DNA of 64,000 bases from Caulobacter sp. FWC2 (GCF_002742625.1 NZ_PEBF01000001.1:3782001-3846000); one strand, 5' to 3'; positions 1 to 8,495 are shown, numbered from the stretch's first letter. Numbers and translations: made by a program. Notes: generated by a model not told the origin, from the letters alone.

Positions 1-1011
1 ATCGCGGGCGACGAAGATCCAGCCCTCCGTACCGATGAACTTCACGCCGTTGGGAAAGTCGCCGGAGATGTCCATGGTCACGCCGTTGGCGTAGCGGGCG
101 TGGGTCAGGAACTTGCCGTGTACGTTCCACAGGCCGCTGGTCGGGAACTCGGCCGAGCCCCAGATTTCGACCGGACCGGAGTGCTCCATGTCCATGCCCC
201 AGTGGGCGGTGTCGACATGGTGCGCGCCCCAGCCGGTGATCATGCCCGCGCCGAACTGCTCGCAGCGCAGCCAGCCGGGACGATCGAACGAGCCCTGCGG
301 ATGGACCCGCATCTCGGTGTAGTAGGCCTCCGGCGTCGAGCCGAGCCAGGCGTCGTAGTTCAGGTTGGCCGGGATCGGCTGCTGCGGCGCCTCGGGTCCG
401 GAAGGATCGCCCGGCAGGCCGACCTCGACGTGTTTCAGCTGGCCGATGCGGCCGTTACGGACCAGTTCGCAGGCGCGGCGGAACTGTGGCCAGGGACTGT
501 CCGACCGCTGCTGCGAGCCGATCTGCAGGATGCGGCCCGAGGCGGCCACGGCGTCGGCCATGGTCCGACCCTCGGCGATGGTCAGCGACGCCGGCTTCTG
601 CAGATAGACGTCCTTGCCGGCCTTGACCGCGTGCACGGCCAGGATGGCGTGCTGGTGGTCGGGCGTGGCGACGATGACCGCGTCCAGGTCCTTGGCGGCC
701 AGCAGTTCGTGATAGTCGCCATAGGCGCGAGCGCTGTCCCAGGGTCGGCCGTACTTCTTGCTGTAGGTCTCGTCGACGAGCTGCTTGCCCAGCGCCAGGC
801 GCTTGGAGTCGACGTCGCAGACCGCCAGGATCTGGGCGTGGTCGTACTTGAAGGTCTCGGCCATATCGTGGACGCGGGCGATGCGCCCGACCCCGATGAC
901 GCCGATATTGATCCGGTTCGACGGCGCGTTTTGGCCGAAGACCGTGGCTGGCACGATCGTTGGAAAGGCAATGCCGGCGGCGATGACGGAACGGCGGGTG
1001 AGATGGCTCAT
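1..1011 (-). CDS. Gfo/Idh/MocA family oxidoreductase, Tat-exported, 3' end off the window
   Basis: Partial: the reading frame is open for 337 codons from the ATG at 1011 to the left edge. The N-terminus has a twin-arginine-type signal (residues 6-7 Arg-Arg, then a short hydrophobic stretch ending AxA-like near TVFG), followed by a Rossmann NAD(P)-binding start with GVIGVGRI. A QKPAS segment matches the conserved EKP lysine of this family. Family members are NAD(P)-dependent sugar or cyclitol oxidoreductases; the Tat signal suggests a folded, cofactor-loaded periplasmic enzyme like glucose-fructose oxidoreductase. It lies 11 bp downstream of a second Gfo/Idh/MocA gene and is probably co-transcribed with it. 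The substrate is unknown. Confidence 0.85.
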   Translation of the reverse strand, partial: MSHLTRRSVIAAGIAFPTIVPATVFGQNAPSNRINIGVIGVGRIARVHDMAETFKYDHAQILAVCDVDSKRLALGKQLVDETYSKKYGRPWDSARAYGDYHELLAAKDLDAVIVATPDHQHAILAVHAVKAGKDVYLQKPASLTIAEGRTMADAVAASGRILQIGSQQRSDSPWPQFRRACELVRNGRIGQLKHVEVGLPGDPSGPEAPQQPIPANLNYDAWLGSTPEAYYTEMRVHPQGSFDRPGWLRCEQFGAGMITGWGAHHVDTAHWGMDMEHSGPVEIWGSAEFPTSGLWNVHGKFLTHARYANGVTMDISGDFPNGVKFIGTEGWIFVARD

Positions 1012-1022
1012 GGCGCTATCCC

Positions 1023-2168
1023 TCAACCCAGCTTCGGCCGGGTGGCGTTCTTCTGGGCCGTCAGCACCAGCTCGGCGGCCAGCAGGGCTTGCGCCTGGTC
1101 CTGGGCGACGGCGGTGCGCTCGACGATGTCGGCGACGAACTGCGGGCCGAACGGTAGCTGAACCTGGCTGCAGTCGATGTAGCGGGCCTGCTTTTTGTCG
1201 ACGATCAGCAGGTGGTTGGCGCCCGGCCGGCCCGTCGGATCGATATACTTCCGCAGCTCGATATAGCCCTCGGTCCCGAGGATGAAGAGCCGGCCGTCGC
1301 CCCAGACGCCCAGGCCGTCCGGCGTGAACCAGTCGACCCGCACATAGCCCGTACCGCCATCGCCGACGGCGGTCAGGTCGCCGAAGTCCTCGAACTTGGG
1401 ATGGTCGGTGTTGTTGAAATTGCCGGTCTGGCTGGCGACGGCCTTGGCGGTCTTGCTGCCGGTATAGAACAGGAACTGGTCGGCCTGGTGCGAGCCGATG
1501 TCGGTCAGGATGCCGCCATAGCGGGCCTTGTCCCAGAACCAGTCCGGACGTCCCGTCCCGATCCGGTGCGGGGCCAGGTTGACGGTCTGCACGACCTTGC
1601 CGATCGCTCCGGCCTGGACCAGCTCGCCGGCCTTGATCGCCGAGGGGACCTCCAGCCGTTCGGAGTACATGATCGCGTACTTGCGGCCCGTCTTCTTCAC
1701 CGCCGCGCGGACCTGAGCCAGCTGTTCCAGGGTGATGATGCCGGGCTTGTCGGCCAGATAGTCCTTGCCGGCCGCCATCACCTTCAGGCCCAGCGGCGTG
1801 CGTTGGTCCGGGATCGGGGCGGCGGCGACCAGTTGGATCGACTTGTCGTTCAGGATCTCATCGATGCTACGGGCCACCGGCACGTCGCCATGCTGCTTCC
1901 GGAAGTCGGCCAGCTGCTTTTCATCATTTCCATGGGCGTAGACGTAGGCGCACTCGCCCCCGCCCCGCTTCACGGCCGCCGTCATGCTCATGATGTGGTA
2001 GTGGTCGAGGCCGATCACCGCGAACTTGATCTTGTGTTTCGCCGTCAGGGTCGGCCCCGGCGCGGCGACCTCATGCGCGACGGTCTGGCCCAGGGCGTCG
2101 CCGGCGAACGCCGCGCCGCCCAATCCCGCCGCCAACAGAAACGCCCGGCGGCTCGCAAGATCGTCCAT
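1023..2168 (-). CDS. Gfo/Idh/MocA family oxidoreductase with Tat signal
   Basis: 381 residues. The start at 2168 is preferred over an upstream in-frame start at 2282, because a Shine-Dalgarno-like AGGAAG lies just upstream and the Tat-type signal SRRAFLLAAG begins at residue 5. An N-terminal Rossmann half (FAVIGLDHYH, then DKPG carrying the family lysine) is followed by the C-terminal alpha/beta half with GGILTDIGSHQ, the usual place of the catalytic Asp/His. It is the first gene of a two-gene unit with the next Gfo/Idh/MocA gene, separated by 11 bp. Known function of the family is NAD(P)-dependent oxidation or reduction of sugars and polyols. The tandem arrangement suggests two steps on one periplasmic substrate, which is inference. 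Confidence 0.87.
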   Translation of the reverse strand: MDDLASRRAFLLAAGLGGAAFAGDALGQTVAHEVAAPGPTLTAKHKIKFAVIGLDHYHIMSMTAAVKRGGGECAYVYAHGNDEKQLADFRKQHGDVPVARSIDEILNDKSIQLVAAAPIPDQRTPLGLKVMAAGKDYLADKPGIITLEQLAQVRAAVKKTGRKYAIMYSERLEVPSAIKAGELVQAGAIGKVVQTVNLAPHRIGTGRPDWFWDKARYGGILTDIGSHQADQFLFYTGSKTAKAVASQTGNFNNTDHPKFEDFGDLTAVGDGGTGYVRVDWFTPDGLGVWGDGRLFILGTEGYIELRKYIDPTGRPGANHLLIVDKKQARYIDCSQVQLPFGPQFVADIVERTAVAQDQAQALLAAELVLTAQKNATRPKLG

Positions 2169-2371
2169 GGTGTCTTCCTCTCCGCTCGCCAGCTTGCCTG
2201 ACCTCTTGTTGGCAGAGATCAGGCCACCAAAATGAGGCTGAGGAAATACCTTCTTGGTCGTAGGCGGGCGTTGGCCGCCCAAAAGGCGAAGGGCCGCGAC
2301 ATTACGGGAAATTCATCTGCACGTCGGCCGCGCTTAGGGCAGCATCCGCCGCCTAGAGGGGAATCCTACAC

Positions 2372-4366
2372 ATGCGCATCTTCCTGCTGGCCGCCGTTTC
2401 CGCGGTCGCTCTTTCCGGCGCGGCGTTCGCCGCCGACAAGCCGATGTACGGGACCTGGGGCGTCGACCTGACGTCGCGCGACCTGACGGTCAAACCGGGC
2501 GACGACTTCAACAAGTTCGCCAATGGGGCGTGGGAGAAGCGCACCACCATCCCGGCCGACCAGGCCTCGGCTGGCGTCGGCTACGACGTCTACAACCGCT
2601 CCCAGGATCAGCTACGCACCCTGATCGAGACGGCCGACGCTTCGACCCCGATCGGCGCGCTGTACAAGAGCTTCATCGACGAGGCCAAGGTCGAGCAGGT
2701 CGACGACGCGGCTCTGAAGGTCGACCTGGCCGCCATCCAGGCGATCACGTCCAAGGCCGATCTGGCCAAGGCCATGGGACGCGCCCACGGCGGCTTCGGC
2801 CCCGACCTGTTCTCGCTGGACATCGCCGCCGACGCCAAGAAGCCCGAGCTCAACACGCTCTATATCGGCCAGTCGGGCCTGGGCCTGCCGGACCGCGACT
2901 ACTACCTGACCGACGGCTTCAAGCCGCAACTCGAAGCCTACAGGGCCTTCGCCGAGCGGGCGCTGAAGATGGCGGGCTATCCGGATCCCGCCAAGGCCGC
3001 CGCCGACGTGGTCGCCTTCGAGACCGCCGTGGCCAAGGTCAGCTGGGCGGTCGCCGACCGCCGCGACATCGACAAGGTCTACAACCCCATCTCCCTGACC
3101 GAGCTGCAGGCCTATGCGCCCGAAGTGCCGTGGGCGGATTATCTGGCCGCCGCCGGCATCACCGGCCGCGACCAAGTGGTCCTGGGTGAAAAGACCGCCG
3201 TTCGCGACATCGCCAAGCTGTTCGCCGCCACGCCGCTAGAAACCCTGAAGGCCTGGCAGACCGTCCAAGGCGTCCAGGAGATGTCGCCCTATCTGTCCAA
3301 GCGCTTCGTCGACAGCCGCTTCGAGTATGTGAAGGTGCTGAGCGGCCAGACCCAGCTGCGCCCCCGCTGGAAGCGTGGCGTGGCGCTGGTCGACGGCAGC
3401 CTCGGCGAAGTGGTCGGCCAGACCTATGTCGCCAAGTACTTCCCGCCTTCGTCCAAGGCCCAGATGGTCGACCTGATCGCTAATCTGAAGGTCGCCATGG
3501 CCGAGCGGATCCAGAAGTCTCCCTGGATGGCTCCGGCCACCAAGCAGGCGGCGCTGACCAAGCTGTCGAAGATGACGGTGATGGTCGGCTATCCGGACAA
3601 GTGGCGCGACTATTCGGCCCTGAAGCTGGACGCCGGCGACCTCTACGGCAATGTCCGCCGCAGCGGGGCCTTCGAGTGGGCCTATGCCCTGAGCGACCTG
3701 GGCAAGCCCGTCGACCACGCCAAGTGGGGCATGACCCCGCAGACGGTGAACGCCTACAACGGCGGCCTGGAAAACAAGATCGTGTTCCCAGCGGGCATCC
3801 TGCAGGCGCCCTATTTCGATCCGGCCGCCGACCCGGCCGTGAACTATGGCGCGATCGGCGCGGTGATCGGCCACGAGATCAGCCACGGCTTTGACGACCA
3901 GGGCCGCAAGATCGACGAGACCGGCAAGCTGCGCGACTGGTGGACGGCCGAGGACGCCAAGCGCTTCGACAGCCAGGCCGCGGTCCTGGGCGCGCAATAT
4001 GACGCCTACGAGCCGGTGCCCGGCATGCGCATCAACGGCCAGCTGACCATGGGCGAGAACATCGCCGACCTGGCCGGCCTGCAGGTGGCCTACGACGCCT
4101 ATCACGCCTCGTTGAAGGGCAAGCCCGCCCCGGTCGTGGGCGGCATGACCGGCGACCAGCGCTTCTTCCTGGCCTTCGCCCAGGCCTGGCAGGACAAGTC
4201 GCGGCCCGACTCGCTGAAGCAGCAGATGGCGTCCGACCCGCATTCGCCGTCGAACTTCCGGGTGATCGGCCCGACGCGCAATGTCGACGCCTGGTACGCG
4301 GCCTTCGGCGTCAAGCCGGGCGACAAGTTCTACCTTCCGCCGGAGAAGCGCTCGCGCATCTGGTAG
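2372..4366 (+). CDS. M13 family zinc metallopeptidase, secreted
   Basis: 664 residues, the usual size for neprilysin/PepO-type endopeptidases. A Sec signal peptide covers about residues 1-21 (cleavage after AAFA). The zinc site is complete: HEISH at 501-505 and GENIAD at 561-566, which provides the third ligand Glu562 and Asp566. The terminal W of the protein is typical of M13 enzymes. It is expected to act in the periplasm or outside the cell on small peptides. The gene is monocistronic: it is divergent from the oxidoreductase pair across 203 bp and ends at a strong hairpin at 4380. Confidence 0.93.
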   Translation: MRIFLLAAVSAVALSGAAFAADKPMYGTWGVDLTSRDLTVKPGDDFNKFANGAWEKRTTIPADQASAGVGYDVYNRSQDQLRTLIETADASTPIGALYKSFIDEAKVEQVDDAALKVDLAAIQAITSKADLAKAMGRAHGGFGPDLFSLDIAADAKKPELNTLYIGQSGLGLPDRDYYLTDGFKPQLEAYRAFAERALKMAGYPDPAKAAADVVAFETAVAKVSWAVADRRDIDKVYNPISLTELQAYAPEVPWADYLAAAGITGRDQVVLGEKTAVRDIAKLFAATPLETLKAWQTVQGVQEMSPYLSKRFVDSRFEYVKVLSGQTQLRPRWKRGVALVDGSLGEVVGQTYVAKYFPPSSKAQMVDLIANLKVAMAERIQKSPWMAPATKQAALTKLSKMTVMVGYPDKWRDYSALKLDAGDLYGNVRRSGAFEWAYALSDLGKPVDHAKWGMTPQTVNAYNGGLENKIVFPAGILQAPYFDPAADPAVNYGAIGAVIGHEISHGFDDQGRKIDETGKLRDWWTAEDAKRFDSQAAVLGAQYDAYEPVPGMRINGQLTMGENIADLAGLQVAYDAYHASLKGKPAPVVGGMTGDQRFFLAFAQAWQDKSRPDSLKQQMASDPHSPSNFRVIGPTRNVDAWYAAFGVKPGDKFYLPPEKRSRIW

Positions 4367-4379
4367 GGACAAAAGAAAA

Positions 4380-4401
4380 GGGCCGCTCGAAAGAGCGGCC
4401 C
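4380..4401. terminator. Bidirectional intrinsic terminator
   Basis: A 9-bp GC-rich stem (4380-4388 pairing with 4393-4401) closes a GAAA loop. An A-rich run precedes it on the plus strand, so the minus-strand transcript of the zeta-subunit gene ends in a T-rich tract (TTTTCTTTT). It lies between two converging genes and probably serves both. Confidence 0.85.
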
Positions 4402-4426
4402 TTGTTCGTTGGACGAGGAGAAAGGC

Positions 4427-4744
4427 TTACTCGCCGGTCTTGATCTGCTCGCGGGCCTGGGCCAGCAGTTCGTCCATCTTCCGGCGAACCTCGCCTTCGG
4501 AGGTCGCGACGCCCGAGCCCTTCAGGTCCTCGAAGACCTTGCGCAGCACGTCCTCATCGCCCGGCTGCTCGAAGTCGGACTTGACCACCGCTCGCGCGTA
4601 ATCTTCCACCGTCGCCAGGCCCATCAGGCCGGCCGCCCATTCACCGAGCAGGCGGTTGCGGCGCGCGGTCGCCTTGAATTCAAGCTCTTGGTCGTGAGCG
4701 AACTTGTTTTCGAAAGCCTGTTCGCGGTCGTCGAAGGTGGTCAT
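4427..4744 (-). CDS. DUF1476 protein, ATPase inhibitor subunit zeta
   Basis: 105 residues. The sequence starts MTTFDDREQAFENKFAHD, the signature of the alphaproteobacterial DUF1476 family, whose Paracoccus member is the zeta subunit that inhibits ATP hydrolysis by the F1 ATPase. It is predicted to be all-helical, charged and cytoplasmic, with no signal peptide. An upstream extension to 5023 in the same frame is rejected because family homology begins at the methionine at 4744. The gene is converging with the M13 peptidase and separated from it by a shared terminator. Whether this copy inhibits the enzyme in this organism is inferred from family membership. Confidence 0.9.
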   Translation of the reverse strand: MTTFDDREQAFENKFAHDQELEFKATARRNRLLGEWAAGLMGLATVEDYARAVVKSDFEQPGDEDVLRKVFEDLKGSGVATSEGEVRRKMDELLAQAREQIKTGE

Positions 4745-5148
4745 GAAGGCCCCAAAGTCGTCGAGAGCCCGTCGCGGCCAGATAAATCCTCTGGTGGCGA
4801 CAGGCTCCAATCCTAAACGTTTAGAGCATGATGGTCGCCGAAACCGGCGTCCACTTTCGGCAGTCATGCTCTTCAGCCGGCTGCATATCCCGTGGCGCTC
4901 TCCGCCGCAATCGGCGGATAAGCCGCAGGCGATGTTTCCCGTCGCGGCGTAGCCCAAAACACCGACCGAAAGCTGTCCTTCGTTTGCGCGGCCGCGTTGA
5001 TTCAGATAGGTTCCACAAGACATTTTCCAGTGAGCGGCCTTGAGTCGAACGCCGCGCGCAGCTATCCGCCGCGCGCGCTTTTCGTTTCTCCGGAAGATTC
5101 CGGACTTGAGGAGCGGCGCGCGCTTACAGAAGGGCCTCGACGAGAGCC
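4745..5148. other. Intergenic region between zeta-subunit gene and purC
   Basis: About 400 bp between divergent genes. It contains the palindromic repeat at 4823-4872 and a small G+C hairpin around 4900-4920 (ccgcc/ggcgg arms). I see no convincing gene: the short open frames here lack a ribosome-binding site and show no family resemblance. The purC promoter presumably lies in the right half, but I cannot point to a clear -35/-10 pair. Confidence 0.5.
4823..4872. repeat. Palindromic REP-like element
   Basis: Perfect 9-bp terminal arms (AGAGCATGA at 4823-4831 and its complement at 4864-4872) enclose a second inverted pair (CCGAAA at 4838-4843, TTTCGG at 4855-4860). Similar GAGCATGAT...ATCATGCTC hairpins are abundant intergenic elements in many alphaproteobacteria. 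Only one copy was noticed in this window. Confidence 0.7.
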
Positions 5149-5907
5149 ATGACGACCCGTCGCAAGAAGATCTACGAAGGCAAGGCCAAGATCCTCTACG
5201 AAGGCCCCGAGCCCGGCACCCTGATCCAATATTTCAAGGACGACGCGACGGCCTTCAACGCCCAGAAGAAGGCCATCCTGGAAGGCAAGGGCGTCATCAA
5301 CAATCGGATCAGCGAGTACATCATGACTCGCCTGAACTCGATCGGCGTCCAGAACCACTTCATCCGCCGCCTGAACCTGCGCGAGCAGCTGATCAAGGAA
5401 GTCGAGATCATCCCGCTCGAGGTCGTGGTGCGCAACATCGCCGCGGGCTCGATCGCCACGCGCCTGGGCTTGACCGAGGGTCAGCCCCTGCCCCGCTCGA
5501 TCATCGAATTTTACTACAAGGACGACAAGCTGGGCGACCCGATGGTCTCCGAGGAGCACATCACCGCGTTCAACTGGGCCGCGACCCAGGAGATCGACGA
5601 CATGATGGCCACCGCCCTGCGGGTCAACGACTACCTGTCGGGCCTGTTCAGCGCGGTCGGCATCACGCTGGTGGACTTTAAGATCGAGTTCGGCCGCATC
5701 TACGAGGGCGACTTCTCGCGGATCATCCTGGCCGACGAAATCAGCCCCGACAGCTGCCGCCTGTGGGACAGCCTGACGAACGAGAAGCTGGACAAGGACC
5801 GCTTCCGCCGCGACCTGGGCAATGTCATCGAGAGCTATACCGAGGTGGCTCGCCGCCTGGGGATCATGAAGGAAATGCCGACCGTCATCCAAGGCGGCGT
5901 GCACTAG
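5149..5907 (+). CDS. purC: Phosphoribosylaminoimidazole-succinocarboxamide synthase
   Basis: 252 residues, full length. It catalyses ATP-dependent ligation of aspartate to CAIR in purine biosynthesis. Recognisable landmarks are the N-terminal [18 protein letters not shown], the [10 protein letters not shown] segment and the late DFKIEFGR and LADEISPDS motifs that bind nucleotide and metal. It has no signal peptide and is cytoplasmic. It is the first gene of a purC-purS pair separated by a 97-bp gap that contains a 26-bp perfect palindrome. The family assignment is certain; whether purS is co-transcribed depends on whether the palindrome terminates. Confidence 0.98.
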   Translation: MTTRRKKIYEGKAKILYEGPEPGTLIQYFKDDATAFNAQKKAILEGKGVINNRISEYIMTRLNSIGVQNHFIRRLNLREQLIKEVEIIPLEVVVRNIAAGSIATRLGLTEGQPLPRSIIEFYYKDDKLGDPMVSEEHITAFNWAATQEIDDMMATALRVNDYLSGLFSAVGITLVDFKIEFGRIYEGDFSRIILADEISPDSCRLWDSLTNEKLDKDRFRRDLGNVIESYTEVARRLGIMKEMPTVIQGGVH

Positions 5908-5914
5908 TTGGGAT

Positions 5915-5940
5915 CTCCTCCCCCGCGCGCGGGGGAGGAG
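5915..5940. repeat. 26-bp perfect palindrome between purC and purS
   Basis: The sequence from 5915 to 5940 is an exact palindrome with CTCCTCCCCC/GGGGGAGGAG arms and a GCGCGC centre. The segment to its right continues with a GGCGCGCG...CGGAGGGGGC tail resembling the repeat at 45081, so it is probably one copy of a dispersed intergenic repeat. It could fold as a hairpin in the purC-purS transcript, but there is no T-run after it. Confidence 0.75.
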
Positions 5941-6004
5941 GCGCGCGGCGCAGCCGCGTGACGGAGGGGGCGCACCCGGCCCTCATCCCCGTGAGGAGAG
6001 AAGA

Positions 6005-6244
6005 GTGAAAGCCACCGTCCACGTGTTCCTGAAGCCCGGCGTGCTCGACGTCCAGGGCAAGGCCGTCGAGAACGCCCTGCATGGCCTGGGCTGGCCGTCG
6101 GTGAAGGAGGCCCGCGTCGGCCGCGTCATCGAGTTCGACCTCGAAGCCACGGACGCCGAAGCCGCCAAGGCCGAGGTCAAGACCATGTGCGAGAAGCTGC
6201 TGGCCAACACGGTCATCGAAAGCTACCGCATCGATATCGCCTAA
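6005..6244 (+). CDS. purS: Phosphoribosylformylglycinamidine synthase subunit PurS
   Basis: 79 residues, normal for the family. The MKATVHVFLKPGVLDVQG start and GLGWPSVKEARVGRVIEF core are diagnostic. PurS is the small bridging subunit that joins PurQ (glutaminase) and PurL (synthase) in the three-part FGAM synthetase, so its presence fits the short-form purL at 12649. A GAGGAGAGAAGAG ribosome-binding region directly precedes the ATG. It converges with the TetR gene and is separated from purQ by about 2.8 kb of unrelated genes. Confidence 0.97.
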   Translation: MKATVHVFLKPGVLDVQGKAVENALHGLGWPSVKEARVGRVIEFDLEATDAEAAKAEVKTMCEKLLANTVIESYRIDIA

Positions 6245-6250
6245 GCCGAT

Positions 6251-6877
6251 CTAGGCGCTGAAGCTGGCCTTCAGCGCCGCCAGGCTGGTCTCCCGGATGG
6301 GCTCAAGGTCCATGCCGGGATCGACCAGGCGCTGGGTCGAGAGGCCCAGCAATAGCGCCCCCACCATCAGCGCGACCGCGTCAGCGTTCAGCCCGGCGCG
6401 GATCACGCCCTCGCTCTGCCCGCGCAGGACCAGCGCCTCCAGCCGGACCTCGACCTCCTTGTGCGCCGCCGCGAACGGCGCGCGCAGGTCCGAGACGTCG
6501 GACACGGCGCCGGCCATCAGCGTGAAGTAGGCCCGCATCTCGCCGTCGCTGGCCAGATTGCCCAGGAAGACGTCGACAAAGCCCAGCACGGCGTCCAGGC
6601 CGCTCAGATCGTCCAGGTGACGGGCGTCCAGCAGCGCCTCAACCCGCGCCTGCAACCGCGCGATCAGCGCCTCGATCAGCCCCTGCTTTGAACCGAACCG
6701 CTGGGTGACCAGCCCCCGGCTGTAGCCCGCGCGCTGGCCGATGCTCTCGAAGGTGGCCGCCGCCACGCCCCGCTCGGCGATCAGCTCCGCCGCCGCCCGC
6801 AAGAGCTCACTCTCGGATTGCTGGCGGCGATCGAGCTGGGTGCGGCGCGCGGCGGGCGCCTTAAGGGTCGCGGTCAT
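6251..6877 (-). CDS. TetR/AcrR family transcriptional regulator
   Basis: 208 residues from the ATG at 6877; another in-frame ATG at 6889 is possible, and neither has a clear ribosome-binding site, so translation may be near-leaderless. The helix-turn-helix spans about 43-62 (TFESIGQRAGYSRGLVTQRF), which is the TetR signature, followed by an all-helical ligand-binding region. It is divergent from the P450 gene, and the 82-bp gap carries a palindrome at 6891-6918 that is a good operator candidate. By family it should repress the P450-rubredoxin unit, and probably itself, until a small hydrophobic ligand binds. The ligand is unknown. Confidence 0.9.
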   Translation of the reverse strand: MTATLKAPAARRTQLDRRQQSESELLRAAAELIAERGVAAATFESIGQRAGYSRGLVTQRFGSKQGLIEALIARLQARVEALLDARHLDDLSGLDAVLGFVDVFLGNLASDGEMRAYFTLMAGAVSDVSDLRAPFAAAHKEVEVRLEALVLRGQSEGVIRAGLNADAVALMVGALLLGLSTQRLVDPGMDLEPIRETSLAALKASFSA

Positions 6878-6890
6878 CTTGCGGAACATA

Positions 6891-6918
6891 GTTATTTGTT
6901 GAACAACAAGCAAATAAC
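6891..6918. promoter_or_regulatory. Putative TetR operator in the tetR/P450 divergent promoter
   Basis: Two nested inverted repeats: an inner 14-bp one (TTGTTG-AA-CAACAA, 6896-6909) and 8-bp outer arms GTTATTTG and CAAATAAC (6891-6898 and 6911-6918). It is AT-rich in a GC-rich background and sits immediately upstream of the regulator start. Binding by the TetR protein is inferred from position. Confidence 0.7.
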
Positions 6919-6959
6919 AAGGACGGCCGCCAGGCCGCCGGGAGGAAGGAGGAGCCCCC

Positions 6960-8234
6960 ATGACGATCTCGACCGACATCGCCAACACCATCGTCGATCC
7001 GAAGGCCTATGCCGACGGCGACCGCGTCGACCAGGCCTTCGCCCAGCTGCGCCGGGACGCGCCGCTGGAGGTGGCCCAGCCCGACGGCTTCGATCCGTTC
7101 TGGGTGGTCACCCGCCACGCCGACATCCTGGAGGTCGAGCGCCAGAACGAGCTGTTCCACAATGGCGACCGCGCCACGGTGGTGACCACGATCGAGGCCG
7201 ACAAGAAGGTTCGCGAGATGATGGGCGGCTCACCTCACCTCGTCCGGTCCCTGGTCCAGATGGATAACCCGGACCACTTCGCCTACCGCAAGATCACCCA
7301 AGGCTCGCTGCTGCCCCAGAACCTGCGGACTCTGGAGGCGAGGATCCGCGAGATCGCCCGGGGCTTTGTCGACCGCATGGCCGAGCACGGTGATCGCTGC
7401 GACTTCGCCCGCGACGTGGCGTTCCTCTACCCTCTGCACGTGATCATGGAGGTCCTGGGCGTCCCTGAGAGCGACGAGCCCCGGATGCTGAAGCTGACCC
7501 AGGAACTTTTCGGCAGCGCCGACCCCGACCTGAACCGCGGCGGCAAGATCGCCACGGACGTCAATGAGGGCATAGACAGCCTGCAATCGGTGATCATGGA
7601 CTTCATGATGTATTTCAACGCCATGACCGAGGACCGCCGCGCCAAGCCGCGCGAGGACCTTGCCAGCATCATCGCCAACGGCAAGATCAATGGCCAGCCG
7701 ATGGGACACCTGGAGGCGATGAGCTACTACATCATCGCCGCCACGGCCGGCCATGACACCACCTCCTCGACCACCGCCGGCGCGCTGTGGGCCCTGGCCG
7801 AGAACCCCGACCAGTTCGCCAAGGTGAAGGCAGACCCGTCGCTGATCGCTGGCCTGATCGAGGAGTCGATCCGCTGGGTCACACCGGTGAAGCACTTCAT
7901 GCGCACCGCCACCGCCGACGCCGAACTGGCGGGCCGCAAGATCACCAAGGGCGACTGGATGATGCTGTCCTATCCGTCGGGCAACCGCGACGAGACAGTG
8001 TTCGAGGATCCGTTCGCGTTCCGTGTCGACCGCACGCCCAACAAGCACGTGGCCTTCGGCTATGGCGCGCACATCTGCCTGGGCCAGCACCTGGCGCGGA
8101 TGGAGATGCGAGTGCTGTGGGAGGAGCTATTCGCGCGCCTCGACAGCGTCGAGTTGGATGGAGCGCCAAGCCGCATGGTCGCCAATTTCGTCTGCGGACC
8201 GAAGTCCGTGCCGATCCGCTTCAAGATGCATTGA
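6960..8234 (+). CDS. Cytochrome P450
   Basis: 424 residues, a soluble bacterial class P450. The heme ligand loop FGYGAHICLG places Cys373 as the thiolate ligand. The I-helix oxygen-activation motif AGHDTTSS is at 263-270, and the ExxR pair is Glu302/Arg305. There is no membrane anchor. A good GGAGG-containing ribosome-binding site precedes the ATG. The overall sequence resembles CYP108/CYP-type monooxygenases of alphaproteobacteria that hydroxylate terpenoid or other hydrophobic compounds, but the substrate cannot be read from sequence. It is divergent from a TetR repressor, and a rubredoxin gene follows after 7 bp. Confidence 0.96.
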   Translation: MTISTDIANTIVDPKAYADGDRVDQAFAQLRRDAPLEVAQPDGFDPFWVVTRHADILEVERQNELFHNGDRATVVTTIEADKKVREMMGGSPHLVRSLVQMDNPDHFAYRKITQGSLLPQNLRTLEARIREIARGFVDRMAEHGDRCDFARDVAFLYPLHVIMEVLGVPESDEPRMLKLTQELFGSADPDLNRGGKIATDVNEGIDSLQSVIMDFMMYFNAMTEDRRAKPREDLASIIANGKINGQPMGHLEAMSYYIIAATAGHDTTSSTTAGALWALAENPDQFAKVKADPSLIAGLIEESIRWVTPVKHFMRTATADAELAGRKITKGDWMMLSYPSGNRDETVFEDPFAFRVDRTPNKHVAFGYGAHICLGQHLARMEMRVLWEELFARLDSVELDGAPSRMVANFVCGPKSVPIRFKMH

Positions 8235-8241
8235 GGCGACG

Positions 8242-8421
8242 ATGAGCGCGGAACCCTTCAAGGTCTGGCAGTGCCGCACCTGCGGCTACATCTACGACGA
8301 GGAACAGGGCGATCCGAGCGAGGGTCTGGCGCCCGGAACCCGCTGGGGCGACATCCCGGCCGGCTGGATCTGCCCGATGTGCGGCACGCCGAAGTCTGAC
8401 TTCGACATGATCGAACTGTAG
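8242..8421 (+). CDS. Rubredoxin
   Basis: 59 residues with the two classical iron-binding knuckles: CRTCG at 11-15 and CPMCG at 44-48, and the typical GYIYDEEQGDP and aromatic core. The start at 8242 is 7 bp after the P450 stop, so the two are translationally coupled or nearly so. Rubredoxin is a one-electron carrier with an Fe(Cys)4 centre, usually paired with AlkB hydroxylases or oxygen-stress enzymes. Its tight linkage to a P450 suggests it may deliver electrons to that P450. No reductase gene is adjacent. Confidence 0.95.
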   Translation: MSAEPFKVWQCRTCGYIYDEEQGDPSEGLAPGTRWGDIPAGWICPMCGTPKSDFDMIEL

Positions 8422-8495
8422 GAAATCGGACCGCGCCCCTTCCGTTTCGCGCTTGGCCGCACGATGTTCGGCCGAGTGCGAAGGGGAGACCGTCG

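Noticed and set aside
4828-5043. Short plus-strand open frame upstream of purC
   Set aside because: Begins inside the REP-like palindrome, no ribosome-binding site, Arg-rich composition of a chance frame.
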